A stretch of 64,000 bases of DNA from NCBI GenBank assembly GCA_001939145.1, contig LSRX01001178.1, forward strand, positions 131,396 to 195,395, read 5' to 3'. This stretch comes from Symbiodinium microadriaticum (lineage: Eukaryota; Sar; Dinophyceae; Suessiales; Symbiodiniaceae). Positions 33,853 through 44,326 of the stretch are shown in pieces (positions within the stretch are counted from its first letter, which is position 1; each line of letters begins with the position of its first letter). The notes beneath the pieces are model-generated. The model did not search any database and was not told where the DNA came from. It saw only the letters and a program-made list of their open reading frames with translations. The position numbers and the translations under genes were made by a program.

Positions 33853-34091
33853 CTGTGATGTGCCGCTGGCACCCGCAGCCCAAAAGCCGAGGAGGTGAGC
33901 TTTGGCGCGTACTTCGATGGCCCTGCGATCGCCGCTTCTGATGAAGGCGGGCCTTGGGCAGCGCCACTGTCAAAGCTAGGGCTGATATGAGCTGATAACA
34001 CGCAGGCAACGGATGCGCACTGCTTCGCCATCATCCACTCTTGACGGAAAGCCCGGTTCTGCACAAACTGTGCCACGGACGTGCTGCTCAC
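33853..34091 (-). CDS. Possible exon, unidentified
   Basis: The minus strand reads VAQFVQNRAFRQEWMMAKQC and later PSKYAPKLTSSAFGLRVPAA. It ends at an AG|GTGCTT donor near 33,853. It looks coding, with low-complexity Ala/Pro/Ser in the second half. No family recognised. Confidence 0.35.
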
Positions 34092-34099
34092 ATTGTGCG

Positions 34100-34560
34100 A
34101 GTGCGGATATTGCCTCCGGAAATATAACCAAAGGCAAGCTGCAGGCTCGATCCTACCACGGCTGGGATTGCAGGCACGTCACACTTGGCCTGAGAGTGTC
34201 GGAGATGAGGCCGCTGAACTTTTTACCAGAATCGAGGCAGCAAACGCCTGTGCAACGTCAATGTGCGGACGGCGCTACAGTCCAGGATAGAAAGTTTCTT
34301 GGTCACCAGATTCCTCTGGATATTTTAACCAGCACAAGCTTGAACAGGCGGACTTGTCGAACTGCAAGGAAATTCGTCGAAGCTGTCTTGTGAGCACTGA
34401 CCTTGGATCTCACCTGGACCTTGAGGCTGTGAGTGCAATTCCACACTCCATTCTGTAAGCCCGCACTTGGGTGTAGGCAAGACCGAGCTACTTGGTGAGG
34501 CGATGCAATTGCAGCGGCAACACAAAAAAGTCAAAAAAGCACACACTTCAGCATGCATTG
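34100..34560. other. No recognised gene
   Basis: Short open frames only. Confidence 0.35.
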
Positions 34561-34570
34561 CAGTTTGGGC

Positions 34571-35154
34571 GCAGCAGTAGTTCTCTCACTTTCACCTTGC
34601 CGCAGCGACTCGCAGGCTTTGTTGAAGCTTTCAAGCCGCCTGCAACGACTCGGAGGCCTTGTTGAGGCATTAGGGTGCTTCAAGGCCCTGCGGGCTGGCG
34701 ACTGGAAGGCTTTGTTGAGGAATTATGTACGGCCGTGCGCCCGCAGCGACTCGGAGGCTTTATGGCCGTGCGGGCTGGCAGCCCGCAGCATCGGCGAATC
34801 GGAGGCTTGGTTGAGGTTTAGGCCGTGGCTGGCAGCCCTCATCCTCAGATGCTCGGAGACTTTGTTGAAGCTTTAAGGCCGTGCGAGCGGACAGCCTTTT
34901 GTTGAGGCTTCATGAGGCCGCCCGGGCTGCCAGCCCACAACGACTCATAGGCCTTGTTGAGACGACAGAGACTGGGAGGCTTTATTGAAGCTTTAAGGAC
35001 ACGCGGACTGGAAGCCAGCAGCGACTCGGAGGCCTTGATGAGGCCAATTAAGAACGTGCAGGATGGCAGCCCGCAGCGAGCAGGAGGCTTTGTTGAGGCT
35101 TTAAGGCCGTGCGGCGCGGGCTGCATGGCAGCCTGCAGATGTAAGGCCGTGTGG

Positions 35155-35160
<6 letters not shown>
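34571..35160. repeat. Degenerate ~55-bp tandem repeat with hairpins
   Basis: About ten imperfect units built on GACTCGGAGGCTTTGTTGAG, then GCTTTAAGGCCGTGCGGGCT and GGCAGCCCGCAGC. The unit holds a hairpin: TGCGGGCT and AGCCCGCA form an 8-bp stem around GGC near 34,765, with weaker versions in other units. Open frames through it (EAL..., ARSDSEALL) come from the repeat. The second copy of the 9-kb unit starts inside this array. Confidence 0.8.
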
Positions 35161-35189
<29 letters not shown>

Positions 35190-35243
35190 CGCGCGCGTGC
35201 GCGTGCGTGCGTGTGTGCGTGTGTGCGTGCGCGCGTGTGCGCT
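35157..35243. repeat. (GT)n/(GC)n tract, Z-DNA prone (copy 1)
   Basis: About 85 bases of strictly alternating purine-pyrimidine sequence: (GT)12 or more, then GTGCGCGCGC and GTGCGTGTGT mixtures. The same tract recurs at 44,294-44,380. Confidence 0.9.
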
Positions 35244-35259
35244 TTCGTCATCTCCGCGG

Positions 35260-37060
35260 TGTGGTGAGAAAGGGCTTGGAAGTGCAAAGCCAGAAAGGCA
35301 TCTAACCCAATGCTCGATCTCGTCCTTTTTCGTAGGACTGACAAACAAGGGAGGATAAATCCAACCCGAGTCCCTGCCACCGTGAGGATTGCCTCACTGC
35401 ACAGACGCAGACAAATAGTCAGCGCTGGCAGAGACCACGGTAGGTAGCAAGACTGTCTTTGTCCCGGCGTTAGCCATCTATTCCGACACTTCCGAACTCA
35501 CTGGTTCATTCACTACATATGCTCTAAAAATAAAACCCGTGTTAAACAGGAAACTTCTGGAGACGAGCTTTCAGCAAGGCTTCGGGAAACACAAGGGCAC
35601 TCGCAAGAACTGCGAAGAAGAAGCCCATCTGACAAATCGGAAGACCGTGCCTGCTCCTCCACTGTGGGAGCCCGCTGGAAGATGCGACATGGGAGACGCC
35701 GCGAGTCCGCATCAAGCGAACCCCGGCAACTCTTCAAGCCATGCTGCCGTCGCGGGTCAAAGCTGTGTGTCAGTGCTGCCTTGGAAAAGATCCACTGCTA
35801 CTTCGGCTCATCACAGACTCATGCACTCGACCCTGGAAACCTCTGCTTTTTGCGGCTTCGCATCGGGCTGTTTCCGGGCCCAGGTCAGACTTCTACAGAC
35901 TGAGAGTCTTGAGGCGCAGCCCAGGCTCTCGCTATCACCACATTGCAGGAGGCTGCGACACCAAGGCATGACGTGCGCTAGCACAATGATGTATCGGACA
36001 ACACAGAGGGTTCCCTCGAACTGCCATTGATCTCGGCCATGTCGAAGCCTAATGGTCATACGCCGATTACCGCTTCCTCTTCCACGATGCTACAGGAGCG
36101 ATGTCTTCTTTCCTTCATCGTACTGAGTTGAGGTGGGCAGCAAACAACACTCATGGATTCTCGGATGGCCATTTGTTGTAGCACCCGAGATTCCATGATT
36201 GCTCACCAAGGCAGCTCACTGAACTGAAAGCAGCATACCTGGCCTAAACCTAAACAAAGCCCACAGCACAGACCCTCCGTCCCACAAGACCTGTCCTCAG
36301 CATGGCAGCACCTGTCCCGTCCCCCTTGCCGTTTCGAGCAATATGAGGCCACGTCCTCAGTGCTGTTCATGAACACGGAGACATCTGATCTTCCACAACC
36401 GTCTCATGCACAAGCTGTGCCGATGGGCGCCTCGGACCCAAACAGCTACAGCTGAACGGGACTTCACTGTTACCACTGCTTGGCCTAGCCAGCTGCAGGA
36501 ACATGCCGGTGCCCTAGAACTGAGCTGGAGCCTTTTAGGACACTGGTTTGCGATGGAAGCACGCCTAAATCTCGTCAAACGTCGTTGTGCAAGACAGGTG
36601 AAACTGCACAGGAATCTGTGCGGCACTGCTCCCGATCCCAGACACCGTTCGTCTATCCGTCTTCAACCGCTAAGTCGCGAGAGATTGGGCTTGTGCGGGC
36701 AAGCACAAGATGCGCCGGGTCTGCAACAGGTTACTACGCTGTCCATCAAGCAGGCGTAGTTTTAACGCTGCTTGACAAAAGCAATCAACACAGGCGTTTA
36801 GCCTGGTCGCGAAGCTGAGGCAATACGCTCATAACGTAACGCTGAAATTTTGAAAGATCTATCCTACTTTGTCCAAAGCCAACCAGTCCAGGTCTTCACC
36901 AAAGACTGAATTACATGCTCTCTCTCTCTTCAAGCCGTGGCTCTGCCATGGCCTTGCCACCGCACGAAAAAGGGGCGCAACAAGACTTCAAGAGAGGAAG
37001 CTGGGGCAACGCGATGCTACGATGCTGCGAGTGCCACTTTAAAGCCAGATCCCTCCGAGG
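35260..37060. other. No recognised gene (copy 1)
   Basis: Open frames on both strands, the longest 163 codons on the plus strand (35,539-36,030), without recognisable domains. It lies 3' of the PARG-like gene and probably includes its untranslated end. The same applies to 44,397-46,197. Confidence 0.35.
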
Positions 37061-37071
37061 CATTGACCGTG

Positions 37072-38929
37072 CTAAGGTTTGGCCTGCCCACAAGAAAACT
37101 CAGCTCTACTTCGCCCTGAGACGGAGCACTTAATTGCCATGCCTTCGCCTTGGGATCGGCTGCAGGCGCAGCCTCGCAACCAAGCTGAATCTCACAATCA
37201 AAGTTGCGGACATCCACCGAAGGGCCTTAGCCTTCGGATCCCCAGCCGGCGCGGCCTTTCCATGCGCAAGACTTCTGCAACCGCGCTCCGGCAAGACTCA
37301 AGGCGGGCATCTAGGAATCTAGGCGGCTTTGGGATGCCTTCGCCTTGGGCTCGGCAGCAAATGCCTGACAACAGGCGAAGCGGAACGGCGGAACGCGTCC
37401 GAAACAGTTGACAAGCCACAACAAGCCAGGCCTTCGCCTTTGGATGCGCAGCCTGTGCAGCTGCAGGCGCAGCCTCTTCTCGCACGTTGTACGCTCGACA
37501 AGACGTCGCACATGACACATCTCCGACGTGCCTTCGCCTTGGGATCTGCGGGCTGCGGAGCCTGACCGAAAGCTCAGCCCACGCGGTGTCGGCACAGCAA
37601 TCGCATCTCGTCCCTGACAGGCCTTGGCCTTCGGAGCCGGCGTCGCTGCCGGCGCAGATTCCTCAGAAGCTGACAGCGAAAGCGGCCACAGGCATAGGCT
37701 TTCCCTTTTGGGGCTCCAGCGACTGCAGACCCGTAGACGGTGGGGGGCGCTCCGTGCGGCTTGCCCTTTGCCTTGGCCTTTGGCTTCGGCAAAGACCGGA
37801 GGAAGGACTCCGGTGGTGAAGCTGCCGTCTCTTTCAGGGGGTGTGGCGGGTCAGCCTCCACCGTTGCCTTCAAAGCACGGAAAAATGCACCCTTGCCCGT
37901 CGTGACCACTTCCAAATCGCCAGGGTACTCGAGTATGGCCTCACCTAGAAGGCATCCAACCACTTCTGGATCGTTCTCAAAAACTCCGCAGCCGACATCG
38001 GGGCACACCAGCACTGAAGCTTTCAACTTCTGCAGGCAAGCCAGGGTCGCTCTAAATTTGTCTTTGACCTGGTGGCAGTACTCCGCGAAGTCATGGGGGG
38101 CATCCAAGGGACTGTCGGCCACACGAGAATTCATGTTGAACATTGCAATGCTACACACGCCCGCAAGTGATGTGGGTTTCTCCTGGAACGCATAACCTCG
38201 AGCACTGGTGTCCCGGAAGATTTGCACCTGTGGGCTCAGAATGCAGGAAGTGACCGGGATGTGCTGGTGGAGATGCCCATGGGAGTGGCTTGAGGATCGC
38301 TTGTCCTGCCACTGAATCTTTTGCAATGATGGCAAAAGGGTCGACATAGTGCACCATGTCTCTTCCAGGGCGTGCCTACCCCCACTCATTACACCGCCAC
38401 CAACTTGGTAGGCAGAGGCTGCGTTCACGGCCACGGTCGCCTTGCCGGATGCTTGTATCTTCATGGCGACCTCCATGACGGTCAGGTCATCATGCCTCAG
38501 GGATTTGATGCCTCGGCCGGGCTGGGCCGCCAGGAATGCTGTTGCATCGATGACCTCTGTGCTCTGTGCGGTAGTCCTGGAATCGAGGGGAACCGCTTCG
38601 CCAGAGGGCAAAGTGTAGCCACCCCCGGCCAAAGCATGAGCCGTGTTGATGAAGCACCCAAGCCTCTCGAGACGGTCGCTCGTGCTGTTCTTATTCCGGA
38701 TCCAGTCAAAGTTTCCGTACTTCTTCGGGACGCTGCCCATGGTCTCAGTCAGCTTCATCTTGTCTCCCGCTAGAAGCGCCACCTTGCTTGCAAGTGAAGC
38801 CTCGTAGAGCTTGTACTCGGTCTTCTTGAAAATGCAGACTTCGATGGAAGAGTTCCTAAGCACGTCCTGCTGAGCTGTGGGCATCATGCCAAAGGCCAAG
38901 GAGATAGCACTCCACGTGATCTCCGCCAT
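37072..38929 (-). CDS. Microbial-type PARG (DUF2263) with micro-exon Lys/Ala tail (copy 1)
   Basis: ATG at 38,929. The first exon gives 386 codons to about 37,772. It carries NAASAYQVGGGVMSGGRHAL followed by EE (169-190), the PARG macrodomain signature in which the second Glu removes poly(ADP-ribose). Downstream are SPQVQIFRD (about 232-240) and VLVCPDVGCGVFENDP (about 306-321), both family hallmarks. The usual Gln before the Glu pair is Leu. The tail then continues through tiny exons at 37,661-37,623, 37,561-37,532, 37,473-37,432, 37,364-37,338, 37,255-37,226 and 37,172-37,143. Each encodes a variant of AAPAADPKAK. A final AKP-stop exon is at 37,083-37,072. Introns are 53-82 nt, AAG|GC...AG|GC. 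The join after residue 386 is uncertain. Expected role: hydrolysis of ADP-ribose polymers; the basic tail may bind nucleic acid. Confidence 0.8.
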
Positions 38930-38939
38930 GTACCGATCC

Positions 38940-39850
38940 AGCCTCGGCTATCTGCGCTTCTCAATGTTATGGCAACACGAAGCAGCTTCAACTAAGTGGC
39001 TTCCGGTTGAGCAAGAAGATTCCAGATGACACAGGTAACAACCGCAGCACCTGCGCAAACATCAACCTGCATAAGCGATACGCAGCTCTTCAACACAATG
39101 GCAGGCCTGATTGGTTGGCCTGCCGCTGGCTGCAGGCCCTTCGAAGATGCTGCAGAACTCGTCGAACACGTTAACATACGTTCCTAGGTTGACACGAACT
39201 GCTGAATGCCTCCTGTCCTGCTGTCAAACCCTTCAGCTGCAATTTATGCAACTCTCGTGTTATCTCTTGTGTTCCAGCTGCCATTCAAAGCATGAATGGT
39301 GAGTGACCAAGCGGCTGGACAAGTCATGGAGTGCGGATTGAAGATCCCGGATTTTGGGCCCAATGACGTGTACCACATGCATTCCATCGTTGTACGCGAA
39401 GTATTTGGCACGAGTTTCCTCAGAATACTACTCACTGACCAGAGCTTTCAGGGTGCCCCACCGCTTCGGTTCGACAAACAGATCTAACATAAAAAGACCA
39501 AGGCTCCGCTTCTTCCTCCTGGGGCATGGATGCAGGTCACACCATGTCTATCTTGTAGGCCCTTTCACTACACTACCGGAAAGATCACACATTGCATCCA
39601 GGCAACGGTATGAGTGTTGAAATGTGCGTGCACCTCCACTGGGAATTTGCCAGTGGTCTTCTTGATCCCGAGCCTGTTCTTCGCTCGTCAAGCATGGAAA
39701 ATGCACATGTTGCAGCAGTTCGAGTTCATTCTAACGGCTATCGAGACAGGCAAGTCAAGAGAAGCAACAATGATGCTTGCTGTTACAGTTACCTGAACAG
39801 CTGCCGAAGCGCCAGTCATAGATGGCACCAGCAGCACCGCCTGCTCCTTT
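38940..39850. other. Intergenic, no recognised gene (copy 1)
   Basis: Only short open frames. It holds the upstream region of the PARG-like gene. The same DNA is at 48,077-48,987. Confidence 0.4.
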
Positions 39851-39854
39851 GGCG

Positions 39855-40904
39855 TCACCTGTCTTTCCTATATACCTCCAGCCAGCTGGGTCCACGATCA
39901 CCTTCGTTCGCGGATACACGAAACTTGTTCATGTTCCACACACTTGAGATCTGCCGCGGCACTGCAGGGATCGGCGTGAACGGCTTCACGTCCTTCTGCC
40001 CTTCGGCAGCTCCCAGCACTCCGTGGGCTTTCACCTGTGCAGCGACAGCTCCACCCACCTCCACTTGGGCCCAGAGCTTCGACTGAGGTCTGAGCAGAAA
40101 CCCTGGTCAGCAATGGATGGGTGAAAGGCTTTAACAGCGATGATTCCTTTGCAGGAAGCTTGCGGCGATTCGACACCGTGGCCAAGGCAACTGCATCTAT
40201 GCATAGCAGAGCAGTCCTGTTCCAAGCTTTGGTTTACAGGCTCGGGCTGCATCGCGCCAAAGATACCTACCCAGTCCAAAGTTTGAACGCGCAAAACTGC
40301 AACACGTCGAAAAACGTATATTTCCGGGCCTGGATTGGGCAGCTCAGGCAGCCCTTGAGGGAAGACAAGCTTCACCAAAGCAGCGAACTGCCCACCTAAT
40401 GCCTGAGCGATTCTGGAGGCGAACGTGATGAAAAGCAGCAAACATGTGCAACATGCGCAACCGAGCTACTGTCATGTCCTTCTCAAGCCCTTCGACTCGC
40501 TTCTTCTGGCTTTGCACGGTCGTGGAGGGTGTCGCGGGCATAGTAGGCCAGAGCCGGCTCTGGAGCGTCTCTGGCTGCTTACCGGTCAATGCGGTCGAGG
40601 TCTTGCTTGCGGTGGCTTCGATCGGAGGTTGGCGCCGCAACATTTCTGGAGTGTACTCCTCCTGAAGGAACGACCTGGCCTCCTTCTTGTACGTGTCGAC
40701 GGCCTGCATCACCTTCTCCTGCTCCCCGCGTGCTGACGTGGCTTGCGACGAGCCCCGACCTGGGCTCACACAAGAGAAACCATTCCCCTTTCCGCCTGTC
40801 TGTCGTCTTTCTTCGCTTCTCCGCCTTTTTGGGCCCAGGGGCTCAACTCTTTCTGGTATTTGCCCGTGAACAGCTCCACCTGCGATGTTGCGAGAACAGA
40901 TCAT
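39855..40904 (-). CDS. Coiled-coil multi-exon gene, unidentified (copy 1)
   Basis: Minus-strand frames overlap in the manner of exons. 40,904-40,440 holds a basic Arg-rich part, a helix (EQEKVMQAVDTYKKEARSFL) and a likely coiled coil (SQKKRVEGLEKDMTVARLRM). 40,425-40,330 reads ITFASRIAQALGGQFAALVK then PQGLPELPNPGPE. 40,064-39,855 reads VKPFTPIPAVPRQISSVWNM to a stop. Joins were not settled. No family is recognised. Both copies are identical. Confidence 0.4.
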
Positions 40905-41316
40905 TCCTCCCCGAGCGATGTCGCAGGTAGAAACACGGCACCTGTGTATCGAGCTGGTCTAGTCCGTGTTCCAACCTCACAAGAATGCGGTTTAGCATAG
41001 TCAGGATGCTCAACATGTCGGAGAGTGGTGCACCCATACAGAAAATGATCAAGCCATGCTCATTCGTAGCTTGTCAAAGGCAGTGGCTCGTCGACCTTCC
41101 TATCCAGAAGCGAGATGTCTCTCGTGCGGTCATCATACACCTGGCTCGAGCCCACAGACAGGGTGACTCTCTCAAACTCAGGCTCAGGAAAGGAGAGCCT
41201 AAAGGTCTAAAGTAGTGCCTGGTTTTGCGTTGCAAAACCCGGCCTGTTTCCGATACATGACGCCGCCCACCGGCAACAGGCAGGCGATCAAGACCTGGAA
41301 AGCAGAGAAGCGCCGC

Positions 41317-43077
41317 TCACCGCTGGTACTGAGCGAGTGTTGCAGCCATCTTGGTCCAAGCCACCACACAAAGAACGATTATCACAACGATCACTGCAGA
41401 GTCATCTCCGCCAGTTTGGTTTCCTGTTCAGGCCATCGCACAATGGGGGCAGTCACAGCAAAGTCTCGTTTGACGGCTTCCTGCACCGGAGCTGGAAGAA
41501 GTCGTAGTCGTAGTTGTGGTGGTCGTCGTAGTCGTAGTCGTCGTCGGAGTGGTGGCGGGGTTGTCGCTTGTGACCGTCGTGGCCACGCTTGTGACCTCAT
41601 TGGGTTCGATTGAGATTCAAGGCGACGGCCCAACAAAGCGCATGCAAAGTGCCAGTCCAGGTGAGCTACCGTGATGCCAACGTTCGAAACACCGGCCATC
41701 GCGAGCCCTTGTAGCAAAGTCGATGCCAAGACCGTATTGGAAACCGCGTCGAGTGTCGCCTCGGTGCATTTACAAGGGCACACGGCACGCATGCCAAGAA
41801 TGCACTGCGAATGCACTGCCACTGCTGCAGCCCTGCGGCCTTGACAGCGGCGGCGCCGCCAGCTGGGACTTCAACATAGTAAGATATGTCGGCAGGAACC
41901 TCTGCAAAGCGCCAGGCCGTTAACGCAGTTGCAAACTGACTCCGCGGCTGTCTCCCTCCTAGTGCTGCTTCAAAGCCGTGGCTAGTCGTCTGGTTTCGAG
42001 AAATTCCAGACGTCGCCCATTGCACGCTACGGCCTGAGACGCTTCGTGGCACAGTCTCTACACAGACTTTTGGAGACTCACGACACCATGAGGTGCGCAC
42101 AACGATGCCTCGGCTAGTAGCTGCAAGTGCCAGGCAGGAATCCAACACTCATGACTTGCAAGCTTTATGCAGGCTCGCCGCTCACTTTGTCTGAAGGCAC
42201 CTACCAGCACAGAAATACAATAAGCAAAAGAAAGAGGACGGTCTGCACTTCACATTGACTGGTTGGCCGACTGGCTGAACTACTGCTGACATCAACCGAC
42301 TGACCCAGGCACCATCACAAGTTAATCGTACATGAGATGTACCATGAACATTCTCCACTCACACAGGGTTCGGCTCGACAGCATCCGAATCAAAGACGGT
42401 GCCTGAGCCAATTGTGCGATACTCAACTGGAGACCAGTCTTGGCTTGATCTGTTTGGAGCTCCGTGCAGTTCTCGACCTGCGCCTGCACAGCCTGAGAGC
42501 ACCAGCGCATGTGGGAAAGCCGATACGGAAAGGAGGCCAGGGTCAGTCACTGTCAGTCGCTGTCAGCGCGCGTCCAAGCAGCTCCGTTGACATACTCGAC
42601 GCCTGGGACTGACGTGGTCGTCGTGATGCTGACTGCTGTGGTGGCACTGACTGATGTGGTGGCAGTGGTGGTGAACGTCGTCTGTGTAGAGCTTGTCGAC
42701 GTCGCAGATGTCCCTGTACTTGTAGTGGAATTTCCGGTTGTCATCGTCTGAGTGGAAGACACGGTGGTGGACTCTGTCTGTGTCTGAGTAAAAGATGTAG
42801 TGGCGGTCGTTGTGACTGTCTGGCTGGCAGTCGAAGATGTAGACGTGCTGGACACTGTCTGGGTGGACGTGAATGTGGACGTCATGGTTTCTGTAGTTGT
42901 CGTTGTTGTAGTTCCCACCGCATGTTGCACCAGGAAACCAAGGACAAGGCAAAGAGCACCTGCTGGCGATTTCAAGAGCTTGCACGCTGCCACTTGCCAG
43001 TTCAAGGTAGGTGGCCTCGTCCCTTTAGCCGCATGCGGCACCACGAAGAAGTGTGAAGACCTTGGCGACTGGCTCAA
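41317..43077 (-). CDS. Thr-rich (mucin-like) type I membrane protein (copy 1)
   Basis: The 5' part (43,077-about 42,590) has a hydrophobic signal (GALCLVLGFLVQHAVG) directly followed by a long Thr/Ser/Val-rich region. Middle exons are less certain: about 42,510-42,360 and 42,130-41,800, the latter with EVPADISYYVEVPAGGAAAV. The 3' part resolves well. An exon ending at 41,670 (TLLQGLAMAGVSNVGIT) is followed by a 74-nt GT-AG intron, then exon 41,595-41,487 (VTSVATTVTSDNPATTP and a Thr run), then a 63-nt GT-AG intron, then exon 41,423-41,317. The last exon gives GGDDSAVIVVIIVLCVVAWT, one membrane span, and a short tail to TGA. Phases agree. Signal, extracellular domains, a Thr stalk and one TM is a known dinoflagellate surface-protein layout, probably O-glycosylated. 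Confidence 0.6.
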
Positions 43078-43384
43078 AGTTCACTTGCAAAACCGACCGG
43101 TTGCACTTGATGCCGAGCTCTGGACCTCCGCAAGGTTCCACAGTCACACTTCACCTTCACACCTGTACCTACTTCCTTGAGCCGCCACATGTCAGTTCAG
43201 CAGGGCTGACCAAGCTTGCAATCCAGAAGTGCTGCTTCTGCGGAAAGGCAAACAACAGGATCTTTCTCTTCACATTTTCTCACATCGCAACCACAAACGG
43301 TTCCCATCGAAGCTGGAAACATGAAAAGCAGATGGAAGCTGTCGCTTGTCCGAGCAACCCTGCGCAGGCACAAACCGCTTCAGC

Positions 43385-43946
43385 TGAAGCAGCCAGCAGC
43401 CTCGTGGCCGATCCCACTGGCTCCGTCAACGGCATGAAACCCGACACCGGATACCAAGATCTGCCGAGCAGGACATTGCACAGGAGTGTGCTTTGGGCTA
43501 TCTTTATCATCACCTCTGCAGGTCCCCGGCCCCATGGCAGCTTGCAGACTTCTTCGTGCATCTCGTCGTCGTGACGTAGGAAGTAGATGTGGTCCAGCTG
43601 TCAGGAACTCGTTCAAGCGCTCAAGAGGTGGACGACGTAGAAGTTGCAAGAAGGTTTGGGCGCGGCTTGTCATGACGCCTCCATTCGGCACGAACACCAT
43701 GAATTTCGTGATGAGGGGCTTATTTATGCCCACTTGAGTTAAGCTGCCTGGCGTAGGCCTCGCCACCCTTTTGCTTGGACACCAGGTACTCGCCGAATGG
43801 AAGCCAAGGTCGCCTGAAAACGCCCTGCTTCTTCAACCTCAGCACCAAAACCCACACTCGAAATGAGCAAGCCGCCGCAAAACGATGGAGGGGCGCCCGG
43901 AGTTTCTTGCCAAGCATCTTATCGAAGTACCTGTCCCGGAACTCCT
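43385..43946 (-). CDS. Unidentified gene, two exon-like frames (copy 1)
   Basis: After a strong acceptor (TTTGCTTGCTTTCAG) at 43,946 the minus strand reads EFRDRYFDKMLGKKLRAPLH, a hydrophobic-basic stretch, and VFRRPWLPFGEYLVSKQKGG to TAA at 43,720. A second coding-like frame starts nearby (KFMVFVPNGGVMTSRAQTFL) and runs through RPPLERLNEFLTAG to about 43,385. Whether the two are joined by a splice is not clear. No family recognised. Confidence 0.4.
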
Positions 43947-44125
43947 CTGAAAGCAAGCAAATATTTTTTCATGTTATATTATGTTATATTACGTTATATC
44001 TTATTATTCTACTAGACTATGTTTAGGTTGTAGGGGCAGTGCTTTGCTTAGAGCGGCTCCTGCTCGGGCGTGGGGCTCCGCACCGTCAGGCCCTCCGCTG
44101 CTCGCTGGGTGTCTCGCTCGTCCAT

Positions 44126-44231
44126 GTGGGTCTGCAACAAGGCCTCAGCAAAGTCCAAGCATAGATCCATATATACTATATACTACTATATACTACTATA
44201 TACTACTATATACTACTATATACTACTATAT
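44126..44231. repeat. 45-bp insertion and (TATATACTAC)n at end of copy 1
   Basis: After TCCAT at 44,121-44,125 there is a 45-bp piece ending in another ATCCAT, then a decanucleotide TATATACTAC array running into the N at 44,232. The other copy lacks the 45 bp and has a 7-bp unit instead. Confidence 0.85.
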
Positions 44232-44232
44232 N
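44232..44232. other. Assembly gap (single N)
   Basis: Marks the junction between the end of the first 9-kb copy and the abrupt start of the second copy inside a repeat. Confidence 0.85.
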
Positions 44233-44291
44233 AGGCTTTAAGGCCGTGCGGCGCGGGCTGCATGGCAGCCTGCAGATGTAAGGCCGTGTGG

Positions 44292-44326
<35 letters not shown>

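Larger units (their letters stand above)
35096..44125. repeat. 9,030-bp unit, first copy
   Basis: Appears identical to 44,233-53,262. Every open frame recurs with the same translation at a constant offset of 9,137, and a (GT)n tract has the same length in both. The left edge lies in the 55-bp repeat and the right edge is at TCCAT. It is probably one locus represented twice because two overlapping contigs were placed end to end. All genes in it are listed for both copies. Confidence 0.95.

Noticed and set aside
37017-37217. Alternative last PARG exon reading GEVELSFLVGRPNL after a 27-nt intron
   Set aside because: A 59-nt intron ending TGTGGGCAG and followed by AKP-stop fits the size and AG|GC pattern of the other introns better.
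41342-41360. Plus-strand word resembling the spliced leader (15 of 19 positions, GCAGCCATCTTGGTCCAAG)
   Set aside because: It lies inside the minus-strand exon encoding the tail after the membrane span (TKMAA); four mismatches and no plus-strand gene follow.
42553-43180. Plus-strand Val-rich frame (VVVTVWLAVEDVDVLDT) opposite the Thr-rich exon
   Set aside because: It is the antisense shadow of Thr/Ser codons; the minus strand has the signal peptide and downstream membrane exon.
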